NCBI RefSeq assembly: GCF_900130055.1
Contig: NZ_FQXU01000004.1
Span: 248,001-312,000, forward strand
DNA: 64,000 bases
Direction: 5' to 3'
Source: Clostridium intestinale DSM 6191
GTDB taxonomy: Bacteria > Bacillota > Clostridia > Clostridiales > Clostridiaceae
In this document: positions 1-7,848 of the stretch, one piece after another
Numbering within the stretch: the first letter of the stretch is position 1
Layout of the letters: each line of letters starts with the position of its first letter
Program-made: the position numbers and the translations under genes
Notes under the pieces: model-generated
Database searches by the model: none
Told to the model about the DNA's origin: nothing
The model's input: only the letters and a program-made list of their open reading frames with translations

Positions 1-1419
1 AAAGCTGGCACTTTTTCTTGATAGACCTAAACTTAGAAAATGCATTCTTAATTGTTCTGGAGTGTAGAAATTTAATAAATCTCTTGCCATAGGTGGCTTA
101 ACTTTACCACTGCTGCTAGCTTTCTTATCCATAAACAATAGATGATTATTTGCAATCAAGTGTGGAATGTTGATGTTTTCGAAGTCTACCTTGTTATCAT
201 AGTTTATTCCTGTAAGTGCCATGAAAAGGCCCATTTCAGCAACACCATAAAAATAGATATTATCTTCTCCCATGAATTGATACACCTTTGATTCTTTTGA
301 ATTCCAGAAATTCTTCCACTCATCTTTGTCTTTTCCTATTGATTCTAGATAGGCCTTAGTAAATGATATTGGGGCCCATAAAGATTCTGGCCATACCCAA
401 AAAGTAAGATTTTTAAGTTCTTCCTTATCTGGCACCTCTATACCCCATTCAACATTTCCTGATAATCTAAATGGAACTAAAGTTTTTCCTGTTCTAAATC
501 TAATACCCATCTTATCAAACACTTCTCTTGCTTTATCTCTATCTTCTAAGTTTTTAAATATGAAAGAGATGGAAGCTTTCTTAGAATCATCTTCAACTGT
601 ATGAGCTGGAAGTTTTTCATCTAAATCTGTTATTTCTTCAAGTTGCTTACGTTTTACATATATGATTGGTGGCTTTAAAAATTCCTCAATAGTATTTAAG
701 ACATATTTTCTCCAGTTTGATGTTTTTCTTAAATGCTCTACACCATCACTTAATAGGTTCATGTATTTATCTAATTCAAAATACCAATTAGCTACATCTA
801 CAAGTTCAGGTGTTTTACCTGATAATATGCTCTTAGGGTCAATTAACTCATTAGGCATATATTGATGTCCTAAATCACATTCATCTGCATAACCTTTTTC
901 AGAACTGCATCCTTCTATAGGACATTTACCTATTACTTGCCTTCCATTTAATAAGGCTTTAAAATCAGGATCATAAAATTGTGGTGATGATAATTTAATT
1001 AGATATCCATTATCATATAAATTATTAAATATTTCTTTTGATAATTCCTTGTGTATTTCTCCTGCTCTTCCGAGTGAAGAACCAGCATACAAACTTGGAT
1101 TTATTTCATATTTATCTAATACCTCTTTTTGTTTTTCATGATTCTCAAGAACATACTCTTCTAATGTCTTATTATAAGAACCTTCATCTACAAGTTTTTT
1201 GTAACTTGCAAGTATTGGAGAACCATAACAATCTGTTCCTGATACAAATATTACATTTTCCTCACCTATTCTATCCTTCAAAAACCTTGAGAAAGTATCT
1301 GCATGCACAAATACACCGCCTACATGACCAAAGTGTAAATCTTTATTACCATATGGCATTCCAGAAGTTATAACTGCTCTTTGGGGAAAGACAGGTCTTT
1401 CTAATTTTCTTTTTTCCAT
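1..1419 (-). CDS. metG: Methionyl-tRNA synthetase, 3' end outside the window
   Basis: Class I aminoacyl-tRNA synthetase that would charge tRNA-Met in the cytoplasm. The frame is open for 473 codons from an ATG at 1419 (ribosome binding site AAGGAGTGA just upstream) and runs off the left edge, so the anticodon-binding part is missing. Visible are the HIGH-type motif HFGH at residues 29-32, a Cys pair in CPIEGC with a further Cys downstream that fits the zinc-binding insertion of MetRS, and the sequence KKASSSGK where KMSKS is expected. That last motif departs from the usual KMSKS, so this may be a divergent or second MetRS. A T-box leader with its own promoter precedes it. The family is clear; Met specificity is inferred from overall similarity. 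Confidence 0.88.
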   Translation of the reverse strand, partial: MEKRKLERPVFPQRAVITSGMPYGNKDLHFGHVGGVFVHADTFSRFLKDRIGEENVIFVSGTDCYGSPILASYKKLVDEGSYNKTLEEYVLENHEKQKEVLDKYEINPSLYAGSSLGRAGEIHKELSKEIFNNLYDNGYLIKLSSPQFYDPDFKALLNGRQVIGKCPIEGCSSEKGYADECDLGHQYMPNELIDPKSILSGKTPELVDVANWYFELDKYMNLLSDGVEHLRKTSNWRKYVLNTIEEFLKPPIIYVKRKQLEEITDLDEKLPAHTVEDDSKKASISFIFKNLEDRDKAREVFDKMGIRFRTGKTLVPFRLSGNVEWGIEVPDKEELKNLTFWVWPESLWAPISFTKAYLESIGKDKDEWKNFWNSKESKVYQFMGEDNIYFYGVAEMGLFMALTGINYDNKVDFENINIPHLIANNHLLFMDKKASSSGKVKPPMARDLLNFYTPEQLRMHFLSLGLSRKSASF

Positions 1420-1451
1420 AATATTCACTCCTTAAAAATCTGTATTTAATG

Positions 1452-1728
1452 AAAAAAATCGCCCCTACACAAACAATGTGTAGGGGCGAATTATATATCG
1501 CGTTACCACCCTAATTCATTAACATGTCACCATATTAATCTTATCAAGTACAATTATACTCTAGTTCTGTAACGTGAACAAACGTCATAGCATCATCTAC
1601 TTAAATATAGAATCCGTATGAGGCTCCAAGACTTGTTTCATTAAAACTTTCACCATTCCTTCTCACCACCAGGAATTCTCTGTAAGCTTCCATAATAACT
1701 ACTCTTCTCTTCATAGCTTTTGATTTAC
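1452..1728 (-). promoter_or_regulatory. T-box leader of metG
   Basis: Untranslated leader of about 280 bases between promoter and metG. It starts with the Stem I signature (GAAGAGAAGAGTAG, near 1698-1712) and contains an AGAGA element and the T-box AGGGTGGTAACGCG at 1499-1512. It ends in a terminator hairpin with an 11-bp stem (arms 1460-1470 and 1478-1488) followed by a run of seven T on the transcribed strand (1452-1458). Uncharged tRNA should favour the antiterminator and allow metG expression. I could not place the specifier codon with certainty. Confidence 0.93.
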
Positions 1729-1732
1729 TCAA

Positions 1733-1761
1733 AGTATATTAAATCAAAATTCAGTTGTCAA
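1733..1761 (-). promoter_or_regulatory. Promoter of the metG T-box transcript
   Basis: Consensus TTGACA (1756-1761) and TATACT (1733-1738) on the minus strand with a 17-base spacer. It sits immediately downstream of the DUF1002 gene and would start transcription near 1726, just ahead of Stem I of the T-box. Confidence 0.82.
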
Positions 1762-1769
1762 GGGGGTTT

Positions 1770-2657
1770 CTATTTTGAAAATAAGTTTTTTATTGCATTA
1801 AATACATCTGAAAAGAACTGTCCTATCTTTGCAAATAATCCTTTTGCTTCTTCGCTAGTTAACTTATCCTTTAATTGATTTGTTACATCATTTAATTGAT
1901 CTTTTATGCTGTTATAATCAAGATCTAGATTATTTATTTTACTCATTAGTGTCTTTATGCTAGCTATATCTTCACTAGATAATTTATCTTTATAATCTTT
2001 AACAGCATTATCAACAATTTTGTTGACCTCTTCTTCTGTCTTAGGCTTTTCCTTTATTACTTTTTTCTTTATATCATTCATTAAATTTGAAGCATCATCT
2101 TGACCTATTTTTTCAGCTACATCACCTGTAGTTACTAATTCTTCATTTGCTGCTTCTTTTTTATTTTCATCTATTTTTTGTCCTGAAGTACTGTTTTCAA
2201 ATCCTTTTAATATCCCAGTTAATGCTGCTGTTCCAGATACTTCAAAAGGCGCTGCTGCTACAACATTAGCATTTTCAATTCCTGCTGTAATTAAAGCATT
2301 TTTTATCATTCCATCATTAACCCAAGTAAGATTGTTTGTACTTACCTTTATACCACCCTTACTTGTAGGTTCAACATAAGAACAAGATATTGCTCTATTA
2401 CCAAGCTGAGCCTGAGTTGCAACCTTTCCTAGATATGTATGCTCCTCTTTTGATGTAACTTCCAATAGGTTAACTTCATTTTTCTTAACACCAAAATACT
2501 TTAGCATGTCATCCTTCTGAGCTTGTGTTAAATCAGCTCCTAAAGTTACAGACTTAAAAGAATCTGCATGAGCAGTAACTCCTGTAAATCCAGTAACAAA
2601 GGCACCTAAAGCCATGGATGATATAATAAGCTTATTTATAAATGATTTCATCTTCAT
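1770..2657 (-). CDS. Secreted DUF1002 family protein
   Basis: 295 residues. The N-terminus is a classical Sec signal peptide with a likely cleavage after AHA (about residue 31), so the product should be exported. The body matches the DUF1002 pattern as I know it: an alternating segment with VTLGADLTQAQKDDML near the mature N-terminus, then a charged helical region, and an amphipathic C-terminus (IGQFFSDVFNAIKNLF). The function of the family is not established. The start has a good site (AAAGGAGAATAAAAATT-ATG). It is monocistronic by appearance and is followed directly by the metG promoter. Confidence 0.8.
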   Translation of the reverse strand: MKMKSFINKLIISSMALGAFVTGFTGVTAHADSFKSVTLGADLTQAQKDDMLKYFGVKKNEVNLLEVTSKEEHTYLGKVATQAQLGNRAISCSYVEPTSKGGIKVSTNNLTWVNDGMIKNALITAGIENANVVAAAPFEVSGTAALTGILKGFENSTSGQKIDENKKEAANEELVTTGDVAEKIGQDDASNLMNDIKKKVIKEKPKTEEEVNKIVDNAVKDYKDKLSSEDIASIKTLMSKINNLDLDYNSIKDQLNDVTNQLKDKLTSEEAKGLFAKIGQFFSDVFNAIKNLFSK

Positions 2658-2753
2658 AATTTTTATTCTCCTTTTAATAAACTTCTCTTTTTTGATTATA
2701 ATATAAACAAGTTAATTTTTACTTAGAATAATCTTACAATAATATTAATAATT

Positions 2754-3008
2754 TTACTTAACACTTTTAATAGTTGTTGGTTCAAATCTATACTCTTGCT
2801 CTACATTAGGATACTTTTTCTTATCTACTTCACTTAAAAACATATCAACAGGCCTTGCATAAACTCCACAATCTCCATATAAAGCCCTATAAATAACTAG
2901 CTTTTCTCTAGTTTCTGAATGCTCAGCTATATCCAAAACTAAATATAAATCCCCTTTAAAATGTTTAAATATCTTCCCCTTATACTCTGATAAATTTATT
3001 TTCTGCAT
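2754..3008 (-). CDS. DUF1653 family protein
   Basis: 84 residues, cytoplasmic, with the usual DUF1653 features: a G-x-hydrophobic-F-K-H-F-K-G start, a central HSET[13 protein letters not shown] block, and a VYARPVDMF segment. The family is short and widespread in Firmicutes with no proven role. Spacing on both sides is typical of an independent gene; the next gene upstream is a 55-residue protein about 110 bases away. Confidence 0.82.
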   Translation of the reverse strand: MQKINLSEYKGKIFKHFKGDLYLVLDIAEHSETREKLVIYRALYGDCGVYARPVDMFLSEVDKKKYPNVEQEYRFEPTTIKSVK

Positions 3009-3120
3009 TTTACTTCTCCTAAAAGTTATTTTGAGAGAAGAATTTTAACTACTTCTCTCTAATCATTTTACTACTTTTGACTGTATCTTCAAGAGCTACG
3101 TCAAAATCACTATAAAGTAT

Positions 3121-3288
3121 CTATTCTTCAGGAAAAGGATTAGACTGACGCTGAGAAACGCGTCTACCAGAATAATGTGCGTCCTTAGCGTTACCTTCTA
3201 AGTCTTTAAGATTTTTGTGTTTTGAACCTTCATCATAGCTGTTTGAAAAGCCTGTTTTGTTAAGTGGTACTTTATTTATGTTTTTCAT
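3121..3288 (-). CDS. 55-residue small protein, function unknown
   Basis: A short frame with a strong ribosome binding site (AGAAGGAGAAC, 5 bases before the ATG at 3288). The product is hydrophilic and basic, starts MKNINKVPLNK, and contains an R-R-V-S-Q-R-Q-S-N-P-F-P tail rich in Arg, Ser, Gln and Pro, with no membrane segment or Cys. Composition and the ribosome binding site argue for a real gene. I do not recognise a named family. A hairpin (GAGAGAAG stem near 3030-3055) lies between it and the DUF1653 gene. Confidence 0.6.
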   Translation of the reverse strand: MKNINKVPLNKTGFSNSYDEGSKHKNLKDLEGNAKDAHYSGRRVSQRQSNPFPEE

Positions 3289-3411
3289 AAGTTCTCCTTC
3301 TAATTAAACGTATTTATTACATAGTTTGCTTCACTCAGCTTCATTAGATTCATCTTACATTATTATTTTTTGTAACTAAAATACATTTCAAATAGCGTAT
3401 ATCAACAAATA

Positions 3412-3446
3412 GGCCCATATCAACATTTTCATCAGTGATATGGGCC
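3412..3446 (-). terminator. Terminator hairpin after lysS
   Basis: Perfect 11-bp inverted repeat (GGCCCATATCA / TGATATGGGCC) directly downstream of the lysS stop. The T-run is modest on the minus strand (CTATTTGTT) and better on the plus strand (CCCTTTTCTT), so it may work in both directions. Confidence 0.7.
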
Positions 3447-3462
3447 CTTTTCTTATATATTA

Positions 3463-4983
3463 TTATCTTTTAATTAAAGGAAATGCTATAACATCTTTTA
3501 TTGTATGAGAACTGGTAAGAAACATTATCATTCTATCAATTCCTATTCCTAAACCTCCAGTTGGTGGCATACCAGTATCTATAGCAACTGCAAATTCTTC
3601 ATCCATTGGACTAGCTGTTTCAAGATCCGCTCTTAGTTTTGATGCTTGTTCATGCAAAAGTATTCTTTGTTTTAATGGGTCATTAAGCTCAGAATAAGCA
3701 TTTCCAAGTTCAACTCCATAAGCATAAGGCTCGAACCTTTCAATTAAATCAGAGTTATTTCTATGAATCTTACACAGTGGAGAAGATTCTTCTGGAAAGT
3801 CTATAACAAAGGTTGGTTGAATTAGATTCTTTTCAGAATAAGCTTCAAATAGATTAACTATTAATTCACCCTTTGAACATTCATCTATAACTAATCCCTC
3901 GTTTTGACTTTCTATTAAGAGCGAATTGTTTTTAATACTTTTAATAATTTCTTCCTTTGTAAGTATATCAACATCAATTCCTGTATCCTTTTTTACAAGG
4001 TCACACATTTTCTCTCTTTTCCAGGGAGCTTTAAAATCAATTTCTACATCTCCATACTGAATTTTTGTTGTTCCATTAACTTTGTTAAATACATAATCAT
4101 ATATATTCTCCATGAGCCTCATCATGTCATTATAGTCAGCATAAGACATGTAACATTCAAATAAACTGAATTCCGGATAATGGGTTCTATCAATTCCCTC
4201 ATTTCTAAAAGCTCTTGCAAAGGTATAAACTCTTTCAATTCCCCCAACTATCAGCCTTTTTAAATATAATTCTGGGGAAATATTCATATATACATTACAA
4301 TCCAATGCATTAACAAAGGTTTCAAATGGTTTAGCTTCTCCTCCACCATATTTAGTATCTAAGATAGGAGTATCCACCTCAATAAAGTTTATATTATTTA
4401 AATATTCCCTCATAGCTGTTATTGCTTTTGAACGTTTAATAAATCTTTCTTTAACGTCCTCATTCATTATCATATCCAATGAACGGTGTCTTTGTCTTAA
4501 GTCAGCATCTTGTATACCATGATATTTTTCTGGAAGTGTTCTAATGGATTTTGATAATAATTCAAACTGTTTTACTCTTATAGTGATTTCACCTGTTTGA
4601 GTCTTAAATACAGTTCCAGTAGCTCCAATAATATCACCTACATCAATTAATTTTAAGATTTCATAACTTTCAGCACCTAAGACTTTTTTACTTAAGAATA
4701 TCTGTATATTTCCTTTTTCATCTATGATATTCCCAAATGTAGCATTGCCCATCCTTCTTATCAGCATAGCTCTTCCTGCTAATGTGAATTCTTGTTCTTC
4801 TTTTATATTTTCAAAGTTATCCAAAATATCCTTAGTATGAGTTGTATCTTTGTAGCTATAAGGATACGGATTAACTCCTAACTCATAAAGTTTATTTAAC
4901 TTTTTAACTCTTTCAGCTACAAATTCATTTGAATCTGGCATTATTTTTTCTAAGTTTTCTATACTTTCAAATTCTTTATACAT
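3463..4983 (-). CDS. lysS: Lysyl-tRNA synthetase, class II
   Basis: 506 residues, about normal length for class II LysRS. The N-terminal OB-fold anticodon domain (about residues 65-150) is followed by the catalytic core with motif 2 (FRNEGID...PEFSLFECY, near residue 260) and motif 3 (GLGIGIDRMIMFLT, near the C-terminus). It attaches lysine to tRNA-Lys. The upstream T-box leader makes it responsive to uncharged tRNA, presumably tRNA-Lys. Whether it is the only LysRS of the organism cannot be seen here. Confidence 0.92.
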   Translation of the reverse strand: MYKEFESIENLEKIMPDSNEFVAERVKKLNKLYELGVNPYPYSYKDTTHTKDILDNFENIKEEQEFTLAGRAMLIRRMGNATFGNIIDEKGNIQIFLSKKVLGAESYEILKLIDVGDIIGATGTVFKTQTGEITIRVKQFELLSKSIRTLPEKYHGIQDADLRQRHRSLDMIMNEDVKERFIKRSKAITAMREYLNNINFIEVDTPILDTKYGGGEAKPFETFVNALDCNVYMNISPELYLKRLIVGGIERVYTFARAFRNEGIDRTHYPEFSLFECYMSYADYNDMMRLMENIYDYVFNKVNGTTKIQYGDVEIDFKAPWKREKMCDLVKKDTGIDVDILTKEEIIKSIKNNSLLIESQNEGLVIDECSKGELIVNLFEAYSEKNLIQPTFVIDFPEESSPLCKIHRNNSDLIERFEPYAYGVELGNAYSELNDPLKQRILLHEQASKLRADLETASPMDEEFAVAIDTGMPPTGGLGIGIDRMIMFLTSSHTIKDVIAFPLIKR

Positions 4984-5040
4984 TTTAGTTATACCACCTT
5001 TAAATATTTATTTATAATCTAATAAACTTTTAAACAAATA

Positions 5041-5318
5041 AAAAAACCTTCACCTCCAAGAATTTAATCTTGAGGACGAAAGTTATATATTCGTGGTACC
5101 ACCTCAGTTTATCCATATGTCGCCATATAGACCTTTTCAAGTACATAATTAAATATACTCTATAACTTATAACGGGTTATACCGTCACAGCCTACCTCTG
5201 AAGCCAGACTCGGTGTGCAACTCTGAGACCTTCTTCAATAAAAACTCCTTGCTCATTCTCATCTTCTAGAGCTCTCTGTAAATTCATCTATTTATCTACT
5301 CTTCTCTTCATAGTCTTT
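5041..5318 (-). promoter_or_regulatory. T-box leader of lysS
   Basis: Leader with Stem I start GAAGAGAAGAGTAG (near 5298-5311), an AGAGAGC element, and the T-box GAGGTGGTACCACG at 5092-5105. The terminator arms are 5045-5061 and 5068-5084 (17 bp with G-U pairs and one mismatch), followed by T7. The short distance to the lysS ATG is normal for T-box genes. Confidence 0.93.
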
Positions 5319-5323
5319 AAAAG

Positions 5324-5353
5324 ATTATAACACTAAAAAGTTGTATATGTCCA
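5324..5353 (-). promoter_or_regulatory. Promoter of the lysS T-box transcript
   Basis: TATAAT (5324-5329) and TGGACA (5348-5353), one mismatch from the -35 consensus, with an 18-base spacer on the minus strand just upstream of Stem I. Confidence 0.7.
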
Positions 5354-5381
5354 TACTTCGAATCCCTCAATAATTTTAAAT

Positions 5382-5416
5382 TTGACAGCAAATCAACTGG
5401 AAATATATGCTACAAT
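5382..5416 (+). promoter_or_regulatory. Promoter of the small 5.4-6.7 kb cluster
   Basis: TTGACA at 5382-5387. Two -10 readings are possible: TATGCT at 5406 with an 18-base spacer, or an extended -10 TGCTACAAT ending at 5416. It lies back to back with the lysS promoter and about 30 bases ahead of the first ribosome binding site of the cluster. Confidence 0.55.
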
Positions 5417-5448
5417 TATTTTATAAGAATATTAATAAAGGAGCTCTA

Positions 5449-5676
5449 ATTTATTATAAAAAAGGCACTTTTGATATTATAGAAGGCAAAAAATATAACT
5501 TAGTTGGAGATAATCAAAATATTTAAATAAACTTAGATAAAAATAATTCTTTTGAAATTACTATGAAAAAAGTTAATGATGGAAATCCAATTTTAATGAA
5601 GAACTTAGGTGATCTTCCAGTAAAATTCAATTCACGTTTTAATGATACTGAAGAATACGAAAAACTACTAAAATAG
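5449..5676 (+). pseudogene. Degraded small gene: lost start codon and internal stop
   Basis: After AAAGGAG (5437-5443) a frame reads ATT-TAT-TAT-AAA where an ATG would be expected at 5449. It then gives sensible coding sequence (YYKKGTFDIIEGKKYNL...) interrupted by TAA at 5524-5526, and continues in the same frame for 49 more codons to TAG at 5674. One start-codon change and one nonsense change would explain it. The hypothetical intact product is about 75 residues, hydrophilic, of unknown family. It leads the cluster with the two genes that follow. Confidence 0.6.
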
Positions 5677-5680
5677 TTAC

Positions 5681-6115
5681 TTGAAAGGAGCTGATATTAT
5701 TACTAAAGTTAAAAAATTTACTATTCTGGGATTAGTTTCTCTCTTAATACTTATCATAATGGTTTTGATTTCACCTACTAAACTAAATGGTCTATGGTAT
5801 TTGTATAATGGAAATGATATAAATACTGATTCTAATATAAAAAATCAACTTAACTCAAAAGATTATATAAAAATTTCAAATAGGACTATGGAGAGCTTTC
5901 AAAGTGATGGTAAAAATGGCATATCTGAGATGAAAGTGCTAGGAAATAAAATGCATGTTGGCGATGCAGTATATAAGTATGAAATAAATAAACGTGGAGA
6001 ACATAAAATCTTAGTTTTAGAATTGATAGGCTTTGATAACGGTCACTTAAAAGAGTCAATTGAAAGTGGTGAGAAGTTTATATATGTATTTGAAAAAAGT
6101 ATTGATTTTGAATAA
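5681..6115 (+). CDS. Hypothetical protein with one N-terminal membrane anchor
   Basis: The only standard start that opens the whole frame is TTG at 5681, giving 144 residues, but it has no ribosome binding site in front. A clear AAAGGAG lies inside the frame (5684-5690), placing initiation at ATT 5696 or 5699. The protein has a basic N-terminus, one hydrophobic segment (LGLVSLLILIIMVLI) and a soluble, probably extracytoplasmic domain rich in Lys, Asn and Asp. I recognise no family. The following lipoprotein gene begins 24 bases later, so the two are probably co-transcribed. Confidence 0.55.
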   Translation: MKGADIITKVKKFTILGLVSLLILIIMVLISPTKLNGLWYLYNGNDINTDSNIKNQLNSKDYIKISNRTMESFQSDGKNGISEMKVLGNKMHVGDAVYKYEINKRGEHKILVLELIGFDNGHLKESIESGEKFIYVFEKSIDFE

Positions 6116-6139
6116 TAGAGTTTTAGGAGGTTTATAGAT

Positions 6140-6730
6140 GTGAAAAAATTTATTTTAAGTACTTTTTCTTTAATCTTAATTTCTCTTTTAATAAGTTGTA
6201 ATAGTAAAGTTTCAACTATACAAAAATCTATTGAGACATTTTTTAGCAAAAACTCTTCAAATGAAAAAGTGGATATTTTACTTATAAAAGAAATTGATAA
6301 TGAGAAACTTATTTTAGCTCAAAAACCTGGAAAAGATGGAGAGCAATCAACTAATCTTTTTTTACTCAATGAAAACAATAAAATTTTAAGTTGGACTAGT
6401 GGCAGAAAGCCAATTAGTCAATGTTTTACTGTAAACACTTTAATTTATAATAACAAAAGAATTATTTTCGGAAGTTTTAATGATAGTAAGTATATTCATT
6501 CGGAAGATAAAAAGATAAGTGTAGATATCTCTAAAATAAATATCATTCTTACAGACAACAAAAGTATTTGTGAAGATGTCTCTTTAGATAAAGGTTACCT
6601 TTTAGTAATTGATGACACATCTGATATTCAGGAAGTTACCGTTTTAAATAATGGCAATGAAATTCAAAGTACACTTAGAGATATTGATAATATAATAGAT
6701 AAAGCTGATTTTATTAAATATAAACTATAG
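6140..6730 (+). CDS. Putative lipoprotein, function unknown
   Basis: 196 residues from a GTG start with a consensus site (AGGAGG, 10 bases upstream); the overlapping ATG is followed at once by TGA and cannot be used. The N-terminus is a lipoprotein signal with lipobox LLIS-Cys at about residue 20, so the product should be anchored to the outer face of the membrane. The mature part is hydrophilic with several beta-strand-like stretches and no motif I recognise. It belongs to the same small cluster as the preceding membrane protein. Confidence 0.65.
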   Translation: MKKFILSTFSLILISLLISCNSKVSTIQKSIETFFSKNSSNEKVDILLIKEIDNEKLILAQKPGKDGEQSTNLFLLNENNKILSWTSGRKPISQCFTVNTLIYNNKRIIFGSFNDSKYIHSEDKKISVDISKINIILTDNKSICEDVSLDKGYLLVIDDTSDIQEVTVLNNGNEIQSTLRDIDNIIDKADFIKYKL

Positions 6731-6766
6731 TCTTTAACGATTAAATTCTTTATTATCTACATAATA

Positions 6767-6775
6767 TGCTATAAT
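6767..6775 (+). promoter_or_regulatory. Extended -10 element ahead of ridA
   Basis: TGCTATAAT ends about 40 bases before the ridA start. No convincing -35 hexamer is visible, in keeping with extended -10 promoters. Confidence 0.5.
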
Positions 6776-6816
6776 TTATATACAGAAATAAATACAAATA
6801 TATAAGGAGTTATACT

Positions 6817-7206
6817 ATGAAAGAATTCAGAAATCCGAGAAACATTCATGAACCAGTTGCTGATTATACACATCAAGTTGAGGTTTCAGGACAGGCTCGT
6901 TGGTTAGTTATGTCTGGACAGATTGGAAAATATAAAGATGGACCTATTCCAGAAGATCCAATAGAGCAAATAGGAATAGCTATGGATAATATTGTGAAGA
7001 ATTTGGAAGCATCCAATATGAAAGTTACTGATTTAGTAAAAATAGTTTTTTATTTAGTTGGGAATATTGATAATTCCAAACGGGTTGAAGCTGTTTCAAA
7101 AGTACTACAAGGTCATAAACCCTGTATGACCTTATTATATGTAGCTTCTTTAGCTAATCCATCTATAAAAGTTGAAATTGATGCATGGGCATGTTCTGAT
7201 AATTAA
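6817..7206 (+). CDS. RidA family (YjgF/YER057c/UK114) protein
   Basis: 129 residues, the normal length of the family, preceded by AAGGAGTTATACT. The family hydrolyses reactive enamines/imines formed by PLP enzymes, or acts in related deaminations. The C-terminal strand region SLANPSIKVEIDAWA corresponds to the conserved L-x-x-P-x-x-x-V-E-I-E/D-A-x-A pattern, and the SGQIG segment near residue 33 is also typical. The Arg that contacts substrate carboxylate in canonical RidA is not obvious in KPCMTLLYVA, so it may belong to another Rid subfamily. It faces the convergent marR gene across a bidirectional terminator. Confidence 0.85.
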   Translation: MKEFRNPRNIHEPVADYTHQVEVSGQARWLVMSGQIGKYKDGPIPEDPIEQIGIAMDNIVKNLEASNMKVTDLVKIVFYLVGNIDNSKRVEAVSKVLQGHKPCMTLLYVASLANPSIKVEIDAWACSDN

Positions 7207-7211
7207 CTTAA

Positions 7212-7245
7212 AAATAGCTGCTTTTGAATTCAAAAGCAGCTATTT
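7212..7245. terminator. Bidirectional terminator between ridA and marR
   Basis: Perfect 15-bp inverted repeat (arms 7212-7226 and 7231-7245, loop AATT) with A and T runs at its ends, between two convergent genes. Confidence 0.85.
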
Positions 7246-7290
7246 CATTAGCTAGGTAGTCTTGACTTATTCTTTACTTACGCAAATTTT

Positions 7291-7731
7291 TTATTGCATA
7301 TTATTATATGATTTTTCTAAAAGATTTATAAAAAGTGTCCTCTCTTCTTCACTCATACCTTCCATTATCTGCTTTTCAGAATCTTTAAAAACTTTATCTA
7401 AGCCTTCCATAATTCTATCTCCCTTGTCAGTTACTTGAATTTTCATGGCACGACCATCTTCACTATCAGTATAACGAATAATAAAACCATTTTTCTCAAG
7501 CCCATTTAATAAACTTGTTACTGAAGGTCCACTAAGTTCCATCCTCTCTTGCAAAAACTTTCGGCTAATATTTACACCTTCATAAACACTTCTTCTTATT
7601 GCACCTAAAAGTCTAGCCTGCTGATTAGTTATTTCATATTCAGCTAATTTTTGATCATTTAAATAACGTAATCTATGAGCTATGCCTCTAATATAAAAGT
7701 CTGCACTAGGTTTTCCTCTATCTTTATGCAT
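7291..7731 (-). CDS. MarR family transcriptional regulator
   Basis: 146 residues. The winged helix-turn-helix spans roughly residues 55-115: recognition-helix region SGPSVTSLLNGLEKNGFIIR, then the wing YTDSEDGRAMKIQVTDKG with the conserved D-x-R. Helical ends suit dimerisation. MarR proteins usually repress nearby genes and themselves. No target other than itself is obvious; a 12-bp palindrome in its own upstream region is a candidate operator. The ATG follows GGAGAGAAATAA. Confidence 0.9.
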   Translation of the reverse strand: MHKDRGKPSADFYIRGIAHRLRYLNDQKLAEYEITNQQARLLGAIRRSVYEGVNISRKFLQERMELSGPSVTSLLNGLEKNGFIIRYTDSEDGRAMKIQVTDKGDRIMEGLDKVFKDSEKQIMEGMSEEERTLFINLLEKSYNNMQ

Positions 7732-7779
7732 TTATTTCTCTCCTTTCCAATTAGGTTTAATTCTAATTTCAGTATATAA

Positions 7780-7791
7780 GTAGAATTCTAC
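7780..7791. promoter_or_regulatory. Candidate MarR operator
   Basis: Perfect palindrome GTAGAATTCTAC about 50 bases upstream of the marR start, next to TATATA sequences, where an autorepressor would bind. This is inferred from position and symmetry only. Confidence 0.45.
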
Positions 7792-7800
7792 CTCGTCAAC

Positions 7801-7842
7801 AAAAAAGAAGTCTCCACGAATTAAATCTGTGATGACTTCTTA
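7801..7842 (-). terminator. Terminator after gltX
   Basis: Inverted repeat AAGAAGTC / GACTTCTT (7805-7812 and 7834-7841, with short inner pairs) followed on the minus strand by TTTTTTG, right after the gltX stop. Confidence 0.78.
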
Positions 7843-7848
7843 ATTCTT

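Noticed and set aside
662-1373. Two plus-strand frames of 67 and 111 codons
   Set aside because: They lie entirely antisense to metG, with no ribosome binding site and hydrophobic, repetitive composition.
5341-5380. TTCGAATCCC resembling a tRNA T-loop
   Set aside because: No acceptor stem, anticodon arm or CCA around it; it lies between two divergent promoters.
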